A stretch of 64,000 nucleotides of DNA. Source: Symsagittifera roscoffensis. Its lineage: Eukaryota; Xenacoelomorpha; Acoela; Convolutidae. The stretch lies in NCBI RefSeq assembly GCF_963678635.1, contig NC_087063.1:19675220-19739219 (forward strand), read 5' to 3'. Made by a program: the position numbers and the translations under genes. Within the stretch, counting starts at the first letter, position 1. Each line of letters opens with the position of its first letter. Shown piece by piece: positions 54,101 through 64,000 of the stretch. The notes beneath the pieces were generated by a model. It saw nothing but the letters and a program-made list of their open reading frames with translations. It ran no database searches and was not told the origin of the DNA.

Positions 54101-56805
54101 TTATGAATAAGTATTCAGTCCATTGGTAAACATGAGAATCAAGTCAGGTGCGGGCTAATGAAAAATGGAATTATATAAAAAGTGACCTTATGTCAGACAT
54201 TTCAACCTTTAGGTATAGTTAGCGTTAACTGAAGAAACACTTAACAATGCCGTTTGATACAAAAATAATATTGTGTCCACTAATATAGAGTCATCAAAAA
54301 CTTACCTGGTAACGAATTTCTCTCCGCTCTCCCCCTTTGAAAAAGGGAAATGGAAATAAAGATGGAAATTGTTATAGCTTAAACCGAAGATTTTCCGAAG
54401 ATTGTGGATTGAATGGAGTTACTTTGTTTGAGTCAATTTGTTCAAAATGGAGTCAATTTGTTCAAAATTTCAAAAACCGCCATAACTCATTTGGGCGGTT
54501 TTTGAAATGTTCATTTGTTGTTCACTGACTCGTCAACGCCAATGTACAATAGTTAAGTGGATGAATGATCCAAAAACGCGGACCTACTAATGTTAGTTTT
54601 CGGTCAAAATGGCTGGCATTTAAATTGATATTAATAAGCAAAATGACCAGTTAGTTCTGATATCTATTGTGCTTTATGTACAGGTAAAAGCATCTACGGC
54701 AACAAGTTCGAGGATGAGAACTTCAAGCTGAAGCACAAGGGACCCATGTACCTGTCGATGGCCAATGCAGGCAAGGACACCAACGGTAGTCAGTTCTTCA
54801 TCACCACTGTCAAGACTGCTTGGCTCGATGGCAAGCACGTCGTATTCGGAAAAGTGACAAAAGGAGAGGTATGTTTAACTAGTGAATCTTTTGCTGGATG
54901 TGACATCAAATCTGCTACACAGTACTCGTTTGGATCCAGGGTCAAGGATAGCAACAAACCGGATTTTATTGAATGTTTGATTTAAATTGGTTTTTTAGAA
55001 CTCCCGCCTCATTTTTTTGGTTTGTTTTCTCAGTATTGTTCGTTACGCTTGCGATTAGCATGCGTTATCATAATGAGTTCAAATTTCTAAGCGTCTCCAG
55101 CACAGTTAGTCCTTTTCAAAAAAAAATTGTCGGCTTATTATTTGTCTGCTCATGTTTTGTCGGCTTAGTTGCCACATCTCTATGAATTTTTTGCTCTATG
55201 CAGTTTTCATCGTAGTTGCTTTTTACACAAGCAAAGCTTGTGTGATAGTATGAACTCTCTTTTTTTCCAACCTAAGTCGCAAATGTTAGTGTTCATTTTA
55301 AAAGTGTTCGTTTTGATCAATAACCAGCTATTAAGTACAGCCAATGCTATGGATTTTAACACAGACTATTATATCACTAATAGCATTTTAGCTTCAAGTT
55401 ATTAGGGATCTGTAGCGTAGAGCTAGGGAAGCAGACCCGCAACAAAATAAGAGGGTTCGAACCTGGGCAGGATCGGATGTTTTTAATGAACTTTTTCGTA
55501 GACTATTTATAACGCGTCCGCTCTACAAATTGAGGCATGTTAGTTGGTACATTTCTTTTTTCAAATTGATTGGTACTGCTAATGCGTTTTAATTGGTTTG
55601 CGTCACTTAGCAATTATTAAGACTCATAATTGGCGTGCGTCACTTGCGAAGTTTTGTAGTCTCAAAGTTTTACTCAATCAGTTTTCCCAATAAGGTTATT
55701 GGTCATGTTTTTGCTTGTGTATACGAAGTGCAACTTTGCCTCTGTGTAGTGTTTTATTTTACTACTTCAATTTGTAATTCTACTAACTTTGACTTCGTAT
55801 GTTTTCTTTTTTTGTTTTTTGCTCAAAAAAATTTTCGGCCTATATTTTATCGACTTAACAACCTTATTTTGGGTCGTTCGAGCGAACCAAATTTTGTATG
55901 CTTTCCGCCGGAGCGCAGAAAGCGTTGAAAATAGAATTTATAGTTTAAAGTTTTTCATGACTTAAATTTTATTTTCGATCTTGAATCTTGTTGAATATTC
56001 ATCGAATCTGTTTCTGAGCGTCGAATGTGTTTCTTGCGTGTTTTCCGCATATAGAACATCATTACGGAAAGCATTTCGAAGTTTGTTTAGTTATGGTTCC
56101 TGTTTTCTTTGGACCTAGTGGCTTTCGTTTCATGTCCGCAACTTTCAATGCTATTTTTGTGGTATCGCAAGTGATGCGAAGCTCCACTTCGCATATGTGT
56201 TTAAAAAATCAATCATATATGATACCGAAATGAAATTCATTGAAAAAGACCCAAAAACAAAAGAGATGTTTTCCACATTTTTTAAATTCCAAGCCGGTTT
56301 CTCAGGTTTGAGTGCTGAAAAAAAATTACTTTAAAGCTGTTCAATTCAGCTGTTGCCGAAATGCAGGAAATAAATGTTTCAATGTTCTCAATTGATTTAT
56401 TTGATATTCATTTCGTGATTTAAATCCGATGTAAATCATTGAATCAAATCAACCTGATTTAAATCATGCAACCCTTGATGGGTCCCTGGAGAGAGACTAA
56501 TGGACGTGAAATTCTTCTGGAAAAAGGTCTACACAGATAGTGTTTTTCAGATTTTCAGGAAATTTTTACCTTTTAAAGTAGATTTGAACTGTTCAAAAGT
56601 GTCAACGAACTTAGTGAAGACACTTTTATAGGTCGTTTCTTTAGATGGAAAGTCGTAAAAAGTTCACGCTCAATTTTGATTTTCCTAGGATGTTGTGCGA
56701 GCAATTGAAAATACCCCTGTGTCCGGAAGTTCGCCCAAGGAGACAGTGACAATCAAGGACTGCGGAGTCCTAGAGGTTACTGAAGAGTTCAACGTCGAGG
56801 ACTGA
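45155..56805 (+). CDS. Secreted or ER cyclophilin (peptidyl-prolyl isomerase), 6 exons, 200 aa
   Basis: Exons are 45155-45206, 45276-45366, 45435-45548, 45636-45729, 54684-54868 and 56689-56805. All introns are GT-AG and codon phases fit exactly. The start ATG is split: AT ends exon 1 and G begins exon 2. TTTTTTCAG before 45155 is a good trans-splice or cis acceptor. A hydrophobic signal peptide (about residues 2-23, ending TGEAKS) precedes the cyclophilin fold. [15 protein letters not shown] carries the catalytic Arg, Phe and Gln. NGSQFFITT and the Trp in [13 protein letters not shown] complete the active site. The protein catalyses cis-trans isomerisation of prolyl bonds in secretory proteins. 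It resembles cyclophilin B and C. elegans secreted cyclophilins such as CYN-5 and CYN-6; I cannot say which is the ortholog. Intron 4 is 8.95 kb because of insertions. Confidence 0.93.
45814..46654 (+). pseudogene. LINE ORF1: PHD-finger and coiled-coil protein, frameshifted
   Basis: The first part (45814-46479) has a PHD-type zinc-binding pattern, C-x2-C, then Cys, QCSGC, FHQLC and WRC. A coiled coil follows ([18 protein letters not shown]), then an RRM-like segment ([18 protein letters not shown]). The continuation lies in another frame and ends at 46654 ([17 protein letters not shown], then VDGVVVP). The two parts overlap around 46430-46470, which indicates a single indel. ORF1 proteins of CR1-type LINEs bind RNA. 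The element start upstream of the first methionine may include CTGAGCGCGCC at about 45800. Confidence 0.75.
46655..49218 (+). pseudogene. LINE ORF2: endonuclease and reverse transcriptase, frameshifted
   Basis: The frame opens directly after the ORF1 stop with [12 protein letters not shown], typical of the endonuclease start. [22 protein letters not shown] and AGDLNNF mark the endonuclease, and TDHLAVY its last block. A frame change near 47590-47620, close to a run of A residues, separates it from the RT part. That part has [47 protein letters not shown] and the FADD catalytic box. It ends with the normal C-terminal region at 49218. ORF2 would nick the target and copy the RNA there. Confidence 0.85.
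50867..51508 (-). repeat. Arm B of a 0.6-kb inverted repeat pair
   Basis: Reverse complement of 44150-44755 over nearly its whole length, roughly three quarters identical by eye. The pair encloses exons 1-4 of the cyclophilin gene and the LINE. Confidence 0.8.
52989..53345 (-). pseudogene. Possible coding relic of unknown origin (118 codons)
   Basis: An open stretch on the minus strand in an otherwise stop-rich AT-rich intron, with a protein-like composition ([39 protein letters not shown]). I do not recognise a family. No splice sites or promoter can be tied to it. It may be a fragment of a mobile element or chance. Confidence 0.25.
54467..54508. repeat. Perfect 15-bp inverted repeat
   Basis: ATTTCAAAAACCGCC (54467-54481) and GGCGGTTTTTGAAAT (54494-54508), 12-nt loop. 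It directly follows a 20-bp tandem duplication (GGAGTCAATTTGTTCAAAAT-like) at about 54430-54470. Confidence 0.85.
54869..56688 (+). other. Intron 5 of the cyclophilin gene with SINE-like repeats
   Basis: 1.8 kb, AT-rich. It contains a body-type SINE-like repeat at about 55073-55190 and a tRNA-like segment with a GGGTTCGAACC box at 55408-55480. Two GCGAAGC-type palindromic repeats lie near 55715 and 56158. No coding sequence is supported. Confidence 0.6.
55408..55480 (+). repeat. tRNA-derived SINE-like head
   Basis: The segment has a TAGCGTAGAG A-box-like part and a perfect B-box-like GGGTTCGAACC about 45 nt later. It does not fold into a complete tRNA by eye, so it is called a tRNA-derived relic. 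Confidence 0.4.
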
Positions 56806-59319
56806 ACAGCTGGGCTATACTCGAGATATGAAGAAGGAGAGTAAGCTTGAAGTAGTAAATTACTCCTGAAAAACTCCTGCTTGAAGAAGTACAATACTTT
56901 ACTGTAACGAAGTAATGGACTCATTTTATTGATGATTTTAAAACGTAAAAAACAATAGTATATTGTGAGTGCTAAATATATTTGCTAGTACTATTTTTGG
57001 GATGATTAAAAGTGCCTAAAATATTTATTATAACGTCTATTTTGTAAATACTGATAAGAGCGGCCCACTTTAAGTTTTATTTAATGTAATATTTGGAGTG
57101 TTATAATTCTTTGAGTATACTGTATTTGAGCGGGTGAGCATTTATGTATACTTATTTTATGGAATTCAGTTTCGTGTGTTTTTATCTCTTTACAATGGTT
57201 ATCAAGTAACGTTTGAGGGCTATTGCTTATTAAGTGTTAATGAACGAAGTAATATATCTATCAAGGTCGTGATGATTTTTGTTTTCTCAGTAAGTCTCAA
57301 AATTTATTCACGCCCAAATTAGATTTTTTTTTTGCATTTTTTCTTTGTAATTGAAAGTCACAGTGAAGACACTTATATAGATGGTGATAATTTTAAAGCT
57401 TGATCTTTGATGTTTCTTGAAAAATTTAAAACGCCAAATTTGATCTTTGATGTTTCTTTCTCATATAATTTCATAAGCTAAAATGAAAGTAAATCACGCA
57501 CTAATTAAAAAACGAAAGTGGCGCGAAAAAACATGAATGATTTATAGGTTCGAAAGAGATTTTGTCCGAAAAAACTGCCAGGTATAAAAAATCATCGGTA
57601 TAAAAAATTGCGTATTCATTAATCCAGTTTTCTCTAATTGAGTTAATCTCTTGAAGAAGATGGTTGATCAAAAATGAATTTAAAAAAGAAATTCATGAGT
57701 TCAATGGACCTTTTCAACTACTTGCTGGCTATCTTTTTTTTTCTATTTGCGATAGCAAGTATATTGCAACCGGGTACTAGACTTTTTTCCCGAAAGTAAC
57801 TTAATTAACAGACTTCAGCAGACTATTACTTTTGCAGATTATCACTTAAGATTTAATTTTTGTCAGATTAATTTCCGATTCTACTGCACCGTTTTGCTAA
57901 ATACTATTTAGAGAGGTTTGAACTCTGATAAAATTCACATTCGACAAGCTAGTAAGAGTGTGCAATTGATTTTGATAAAATTTACATTTGATAAGCTAGT
58001 AAAAACCAATTTGTCGATTTTGATTTTTAAAATTTGAATAGTTTTTTGCTAGGAAAAGTTTGTTTTTCAGCTATGTGTTCAAAGTTCAATTCAATGTAAG
58101 TTGCTAAATGGAAGCAATTTATGCTCTGTAATAAAAGAATTGCAAATGTGCCAAACCTTGAAGATTCTGAGCAAAAATAAATTAATTTTGACCCTATTTC
58201 GTAAATGTTCAATTGAATGAAAAAAGCGTTACCATAAAACATTTTGAGATCCAAAAATCTTGAAAGCAATAGTTTTCTCTTTAATTTAAAAGTTGAAGTG
58301 ATTTAAACAATCGATTTTTTCTGGTTTCATAGTGTTTATTGACGCTTTGTCTGCTGGCTGTAATGAGTTATGTGGAACATTGTCTGCTTCACTGAATAAT
58401 TTATTAACATGGAATTTTCTAGTTTATTATATTTTTTGATATGATTTAGTATCTTTCATGGATATGTTTTTGTAGGGGTTTTGTCTCGTAGAATATTATG
58501 GATGGCCAGGTAGAGAACTTAAGATTTTTAACTAATTCTCAGCTCTACATATGATTGTTTTTCTCTAAAATCTATGACTTTATCGAAATTCTTTGTGATC
58601 CAAAGCTTTCAGTTTTTTCTTTAAGTTTTTTTGTTTCTAATCCAAGTCGGATAGCTTAGTACCAGTTTCTCAAAAATGCTAATGTAGTGTTTAACCTTGC
58701 GATAAGCAAGGGTATTGCAATCGGGTACTAGACTTTTTTACTATAAATAACTTTTTTGACAGAATGGTCAATTGTATTAGAAATGGTAAATTTAAATTTC
58801 ACGATTGCTGACATGCAGACTGATGGCTGGCCCAATTTTTGAAAGTTCAAAAAAATTACTATCATTTAGGTAGTAATTAGGGGAAGTTCGTTTCAGGTAA
58901 TCGCTTTTTCAAATAAAATTCTTGAAAAAAAATGTTTTTTTTTTCGTAATCGTAGTTTTCGTCCTAGTTTACGGCAGCTCATTTTTTGAAAATGCAATTT
59001 TTAATATGTTCTACGCTTTTTTGGGCTTTTGTCCAAAACATAGACGATTTTTTAACAATTTAAACAGTTTAATTATGATTTTTAGAGATTTTTTTTCCGG
59101 TTAAACTGTTTGGACTTATGATATTTCAGCTAAGTCAAATAACATTGCGTAGCTTTGAGGGTAAAATACATTTTTTCTAATGCTTTTTCGTTGTTCCTTA
59201 AAAATTAAATGCTCTAAATTTTTATGACAACTTTTTTTTCAGCTCCATCATCTCTTCTTTTTAATCTGTTCTTTCTACAAACCTTTCTATTTAATATTGA
59301 ACCATAACATCTTTCAGTT

Positions 59320-59540
59320 TCCTTTCTAATTGGCCTAGGAGTAACGCCGTTGACTTTGCATCTTAAGGTCCGGGGTTTGCGTCTCGGACGGATCTTGTTT
59401 TTTTTTCATTTTGCATGAAATTGAAAAAAAAATCGTTTTAAATTGAATTGTCGGACTTTCATTTGTCTGCACAAGTTTTGTCAGCGAAAATGCCACATCA
59501 CGGATTTGCTTGTGCGAACATGCCACATCAAGAGTTTGCT
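59320..59540 (+). repeat. SINE-like repeat with tRNA-type head
   Basis: Head: TTGGCCTAGGAGTAACGCC (A-box-like) and GGGTTTGCGTCTC (decayed B box). After a T-rich stretch comes the body (GTCGGACTT, TTTGTCTGC, AAGTTTTGTC, ATGCCACATCA) that also occurs at 55073-55190 and 61787-61990. The last part is followed by a local duplication of ATGCCACATCA..GCTTGTGC. Confidence 0.45.
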
Positions 59541-61786
59541 TGTGCTGCTAGCAACTTTCATTGCAAGTGGTAAGTGTTGTTTATTCTAGTATCTGGGGGT
59601 GAATTTTAGAGATTTAATTTTTTTTCATAAAATCATTTTTTTCCCGCTTCAACTGGTGTCTGCTCAAAGGGTGTCGGCTTAAAAGCTACTTTACTGATTT
59701 TCTTGCGCTGGAAGCAAATTTCATTTTTGTTGCAAGTGGTGCAAGTGTTGGTCATTTTAGTGTCCGTTGGGACTTAAAACTTCATTTTTTTACATTCAAT
59801 CATATGTTTTTCGGATCAACTTGTGTCTGCTCAAAGTTTGCTGCCCCCTTTTGAAAGTTTTGATCCTTGCTAATTTAATGTTCAAATTTCTGGGATATTT
59901 ACTCTGAATGAATTTCTTTCGAGCCAAATTGAGGCATATGTTTAGTAGTCAATGGCGTAGGTGCGATTCTTGAAGCGGTTAACTTTTTGTTTTTCCATTT
60001 TTCAGTTTTTTAAAAATGTTTGTGGCTTATTCTTACTATTTGAAACCATCAATGTGCTAAAAAAATTTTGTGTTGATGAAAACCTGAATTTTCTGATTGA
60101 GGAAATTATGAGCACAAGCAAGTGTAGTGTTATTTTACGAAATAATTTTTTCTAGCCTACTTTACAACCAAACCATGGCGCAGATGCGTAGACATGAGAT
60201 ACAAAATCTCTTGTGCGGTGGATCAATTCCGGCACAGCAAAAGTCTTTTTAACCTTTTTTTTTTCATTCCTGGCTTCATTTTTTGTTTTTCAGAGTTTTT
60301 TCGCCGTTTTCCTGCTCACGCTTGCAAAAACCAACTTCTTCCGTGTGTAATAACTATGTCAAAAAGCTTTGACAAATCCGACAGAAAAAGAGTCTTCGCG
60401 GCGCTTAAACGTTTGGTTCACGACCTGAACTTTTTTGCCAGTTTTTTTTGGGTTCTGATTGAATTCGTTCAGAGGAAACTCAATCATAGAAACATTATTG
60501 AAAAGTACAACTAAAGTATCAGAGTATCAGAATGTTTTTTTTTTCATCCGGAGTAAGTTTCTGTGATATTTTAATGACTATTTGCGCGTGTGCGTTTTTA
60601 AGTCAAAACTTTACTCAAAATTAGAAATTTTATTGGTTAATGTTGATATACGTTTTTCTTTTCTGCAACTAGTTTAAAAGTCTTTTCTGCAAGTAGTTTA
60701 AAAGTCCTTTCATTTTCTTTAATGATGTTTTTCTTATTGATTTATTTCAACATAGTGAGCGCGCTATTATTTTGCTGGTATGTTTATCTACTGGTCCATA
60801 TCTTAAGTTTGAATCAATGAAGTGAAGGCACTTATTTACGTGACACTTATTTGAATCAACGAAATGAAAACAGTTTTTCGTTTTTGCTTTCTTGAAAAAA
60901 TATTAAAAATTGTTCAAATTAATTTGTTTTGATCAAATTAAGATTTTCGCGTTTTGAGTTTTGCGCTTTTCTGAAACCTACATCAAATTCATTTAGTAAA
61001 TGAAAGGCAATGACTAGAACAATTGTGCGAAAAAATAACAAAAAGATTCATCATGTTGATTTAAATCCAATCTATTGATCGATTTATTCGAGTTGGGATA
61101 TTTGTATCAATTTTTTGAAGACCTCATCATTTTTTTGAAGCTTGAAAAATTTTCAGGACATGTTTTTCGTTTTGACAATGCTTAAACAAATTCTTTTTTA
61201 AGTTTATTGACGTTTTCGAAACTGTTGTTTTTTTAAATCGAATCGGTAAACTTAAAAATTCGGACAGTCAAATTTTTTTTTGGTTTCCTTGAGTTGTTTT
61301 ATACTTTTCCCTTTCTATGTTGTATTTTTTTGTGGTTTGGCTAAATTGTTTGCAAAAATATGTATGATTGTTTCAATTTTGAGCGCTCTACGATAAATTA
61401 AGCAAGGCATTGGAGACATATTGTCAACATTTCAGCCAAATTTTTGAGGTGTTGAACGGTTATTTTCTTGGAGATCAAATAAGCATCAATTCAATCTAAT
61501 TGGGTTTTGTAATTCTTTCTAGCTGGCCTAAAGCTCAGCCTTTCCTGTGGAATTTTAAGAAGGGTTAAGGAACAAGAAGGGTTAAGATTGTGTGTGGGGG
61601 TTTATAAACTGATTTGAAAAAAGCAAACGGATCAAGGTTCTCGCAACGTATTTTTGTTTGCAAAAATCATCGTGGTCAAAAATATTTTTCATAAATTTTT
61701 TTGGAATAGCGTTACTTAGGTTGGTGTGCGTCTGGGAGATGTAAATTATCAAAAATATAGCAAAAACAAAGTTAAACAATTTTTTG

Positions 61787-61990
61787 GTACCTTGGTTCAT
61801 AACGAGTTCAGATTTCTGACTGTCTCCTCCACACTTAGCATGGAGGTAACGATTGCGCTTGGGAAGGTAAACGTCCTGGGTTCGAATCTGACCACGATTT
61901 GGTTTTTTTCAAACCGTAAAAATTTTGGGCTAATAATTGTCTGCTTATGTTTTTTCGGATTAATTGCTAGATTTAAGAATTATTCATTTA
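61787..61990 (+). repeat. SINE-like repeat with tRNA-type head
   Basis: It starts GAGTTCAGATTTCTGACTGTC, shared with 55073. TTAGCATGGAGGTAACG and GGGTTCGAATC resemble tRNA A and B boxes. The body TTGTCTGCTTATGTTTTTTCGG matches the other copies. Confidence 0.5.
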
Positions 61991-63455
61991 TTGTGCAAAC
62001 AAATATCAACGTAGTTGCTTAGTGTCGGTTTCGGTTTGCTTATGTCTACTTAGTTGTCCCTTATTGCATCATTTCGTGGCCGAGAAAATTTTTGTGTGCG
62101 TGTGTTTTCTGAGGGGAAGGTGGACTCATAATTTTTTTTGAACTTATTTTCGGCATGAAGGGCTTCTGCTGAGGTTTATTGTTTTTTTTTGTTACTGGTT
62201 GTTTAGTTTTATTCCGATGCTAATTTTGCATTCTATTGTCTTGACATGTTTTTTTTCCAAAAATATTTTCAATCATTTTGACAGATTGGTTGTATGTATA
62301 CTTATAACACATCGGTTTTACTTTTAGCGGATGATGTTTCGGCTTTCGGTTTAGCTCTCCGTCTAGCTTCCGAATTGTGTATTCCACCTTTATTTCAGTA
62401 CCTATATGGTTTTCGTAGATACGATATTTGCGGTACTTGTGTATTTTCCAATAAAATTGTGCCAAAAAATTTTGGTTAAGTTTCAGCTAAGTGGCTGCCG
62501 ACTTTAATTCTGTCCGCTAATTTACCTAATATTTTAAAAATATTTTGTTTCCTACAATTTTCCAATTATTTTTATGAGATTTTTAAGACTTTGGCGCCAA
62601 ATTTAATTTTTTGAATGCTCAAGTTCAATCCAACTTGAAGTTCTTTAGAAAACTATTATAAATTTAAACATTAAAAAGTTGATTTTAATTTTTTGGTTTC
62701 AAGTTGTTTCTACTACGCCTACAACTTTCGAAGTCCTCTTTGATAGTTCTTGAGTGTCTTGCGGTTCTAATCCTTTACTTGTTGTATCGCAAGTGGTGCG
62801 AAGCTCAGCTTTGCATTTGTGTCCAAATGTATCATCGTTTTGTCATTTAAGAGCGAAAAGAGCGTCAGCGTTAATTATGTGTTTCGAAAAATGTCTCTCA
62901 ACTATGTAACAAACAGTAATAAGCTACGATGCGCTTTTGTGGTTCAATTGATTTCTGAACAGCAGGTTTGGCTCTCGATATCGAGATTTTGAGCAATTTT
63001 GAATTAATTCGGAAGCAATTATTATTTAAAACATTTTCCTTCTTTGAATCCTGCAATTTTTTTGAATGCTTGGGTATGCATGGCTACTTAGAACGTTGCA
63101 TCTCAAGTCTTCTAAGCGAAATTATTTTCGCTACTTGTGCTCAGTGCGTGCCTTGAAAAGAGTCTTTTGAATTTCATCGATACCTTCATTTGGTCGCCTT
63201 TTCGAGAGCAAATGTCGGTAGTGCAAACAAGTAGCAGGATTTTTTTTTGCAGATTTCAACTTGCAGATTTCATTTGCTAAAAAATTTGCGTTTGTTCACT
63301 TGTTGTCTGCAGTGTTGAATCTAGAACAATTGGTAGTGATGAAGCGTGCCCATAAGTTGTAGCATCAAGGCTACCGCTTCAAATTTTTAGTTTGCGTCAA
63401 AGTGGCGGCAAAATCAGGTTACTAATTTTTTAACGTTTTCATCAAAATTAAAGTT

Positions 63456-63575
63456 GTGAAATTTTTAAAATAGGTGAAATTTTTAAAATAGGTTGAAATT
63501 TTTAAAATAGGTGAAATTTTTAAAATAGGTTTTCAAACCGGGTGAAATTTTTAAAATAGGTTTTCAAACAATAGT
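63456..63575. repeat. Short tandem array, 18-bp unit
   Basis: GTGAAATTTTTAAAATAG repeats five times (one unit 19 bp), the last after a GTTTTCAAAC spacer that itself recurs. A simple AT-rich minisatellite. Confidence 0.9.
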
Positions 63576-63888
63576 TTTCACGTTTGCCACTACTAAAAAA
63601 ACGGGTGTGATGGAGGGGTCCCGGTAAAAGCCAAGTATGACAGAAGGGTCTCATATCACGCTGATTATAATCAAATGTAGCAATTAAGTAATATAGCTTT
63701 TTAATAAATATAAGTAACTTTGCCTCATTTGCGCTGACCTATTCGATGCGTTTTGGTGACAAAAAATGAATAGCTTTGAAGCACTTCATTTTCATCAGGG
63801 ACTCTTTCACTTTATTGGAAATCCTCTATACACTTGAAATAAGAAACTATCAAATGATGTACTAGACATTTTATTTTAAATAACTTCT

Positions 63889-63927
63889 TTAACCGAGACA
63901 ATTCCCTCCAACTGCGGTCAAGACCAA
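63889..63927 (-). CDS. Possible last exon of a leftward gene (partial)
   Basis: On the minus strand TTTTCTTGCAG is a good nematode splice acceptor. It is followed by 12 codons in the phase-0 frame (LVLTAVGGNCLG), a TAA, and an AATAAA polyadenylation signal 13 nt further on (63870-63875). That is a normal compact arrangement for a worm gene end. The rest of the gene would lie to the right of the window or within 63935-64000, where nothing certain is seen. The product is unknown. Confidence 0.35.
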   Translation of the reverse strand: MVLTAVGGNCLG

Positions 63928-64000
63928 CTGCAAGAAAATGAATTTATGGTTAATACTGGGTGGCGTCCCTCATGCTTGAAGGACCGAATGCTTGAAATTA

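Larger units (their letters stand above)
49296..54683 (+). other. Rest of intron 4, AT-rich with repeats
   Basis: No conserved host coding sequence is seen. It contains arm B of the inverted repeat (50867-51508), a GCGAAGC-type palindromic repeat near 52725 and tRNA-like fragments near 52440. A possible coding relic lies on the minus strand (52989-53345). A pyrimidine-rich tract spans 53490-53640, and a short tandem duplication with a hairpin lies at 54430-54508. Confidence 0.6.
56806..63888. other. AT-rich intergenic region with dispersed and tandem repeats
   Basis: About 7 kb downstream of the cyclophilin gene contain no supported gene. The content is SINE-like copies (59320-59540, 61787-61990), tRNA-like fragments (near 60176) and a direct repeat with GGGTACTAGACTTTTTT (57747-57789, 58697-58739). 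Small tandem duplications lie at 57926-58002 and 60660-60708, a palindromic repeat near 62786, and an 18-bp tandem array at 63456-63575. All open frames are short and look accidental. Confidence 0.6.

Noticed and set aside
58922-59104. Short hydrophobic open frames in 57-63 kb
   Set aside because: Runs of T give Phe-rich peptides by chance in this AT-rich DNA; no splice or homology support.
60174-60250. Functional tRNA gene near 60176
   Set aside because: A-box, anticodon-arm-like and B-box-like parts are present, but the cloverleaf is incomplete and the loop lacks the usual U33. It is better called a tRNA-derived relic.

Overview
The window looks like nematode DNA, most likely from a Caenorhabditis-like worm. 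The one clear host gene has short exons, TTTTCAG-type splice acceptors and AT-rich introns, and it encodes a secreted cyclophilin. No genus-specific marker was available, so the genus is an inference.

Positions 1 to 43268 are almost entirely two related giant Ty3/gypsy LTR retrotransposons, one nested in the other. The older copy runs on the minus strand. Its 5' LTR is at 17802-18109 and 42688-43268, followed leftward by a leader, gag, protease, reverse transcriptase, integrase and a very long extra reading frame that leaves the window at position 1. It is broken. The younger copy runs on the plus strand at 18110-42687 (24,578 bp) and is inserted inside the 5' LTR of the older one. Its two 920-bp LTRs differ at about three positions and its reading frames are long and open, so it looks whole and recent.

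The plus-strand element is the most interesting object here. After a 2,825-residue Gag-Pol it carries ORF2 (368 residues), whose C-terminal half resembles a TARG1-type macro (ADP-ribose-binding) domain. It then carries ORF3 (2,981 residues) with an SGNH/GDSL hydrolase domain, a second degenerate SGNH-like region and about 1,900 residues I cannot assign. Neither extra frame looks like an envelope. The long leader holds a two-hairpin RNA module, supported by compensatory changes in the other copy, and many hairpin-closing stems built from one short motif. A purine-rich motif (TTTGTCCGGGGAG) lies beside the 3' LTR and recurs inside the coding region in more than one reading frame.

Positions 43269 to 64000 are host DNA. 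Six exons between 45155 and 56805 encode a 200-residue ER or secreted cyclophilin whose start codon is split by an intron. Its 9-kb fourth intron contains a CR1-like LINE with two frameshifts and one arm of a 0.6-kb inverted repeat pair. The rest is AT-rich sequence with tRNA-derived SINE-like repeats, dispersed palindromic repeats and short tandem repeats. A possible last exon of a leftward gene lies near 63.9 kb.
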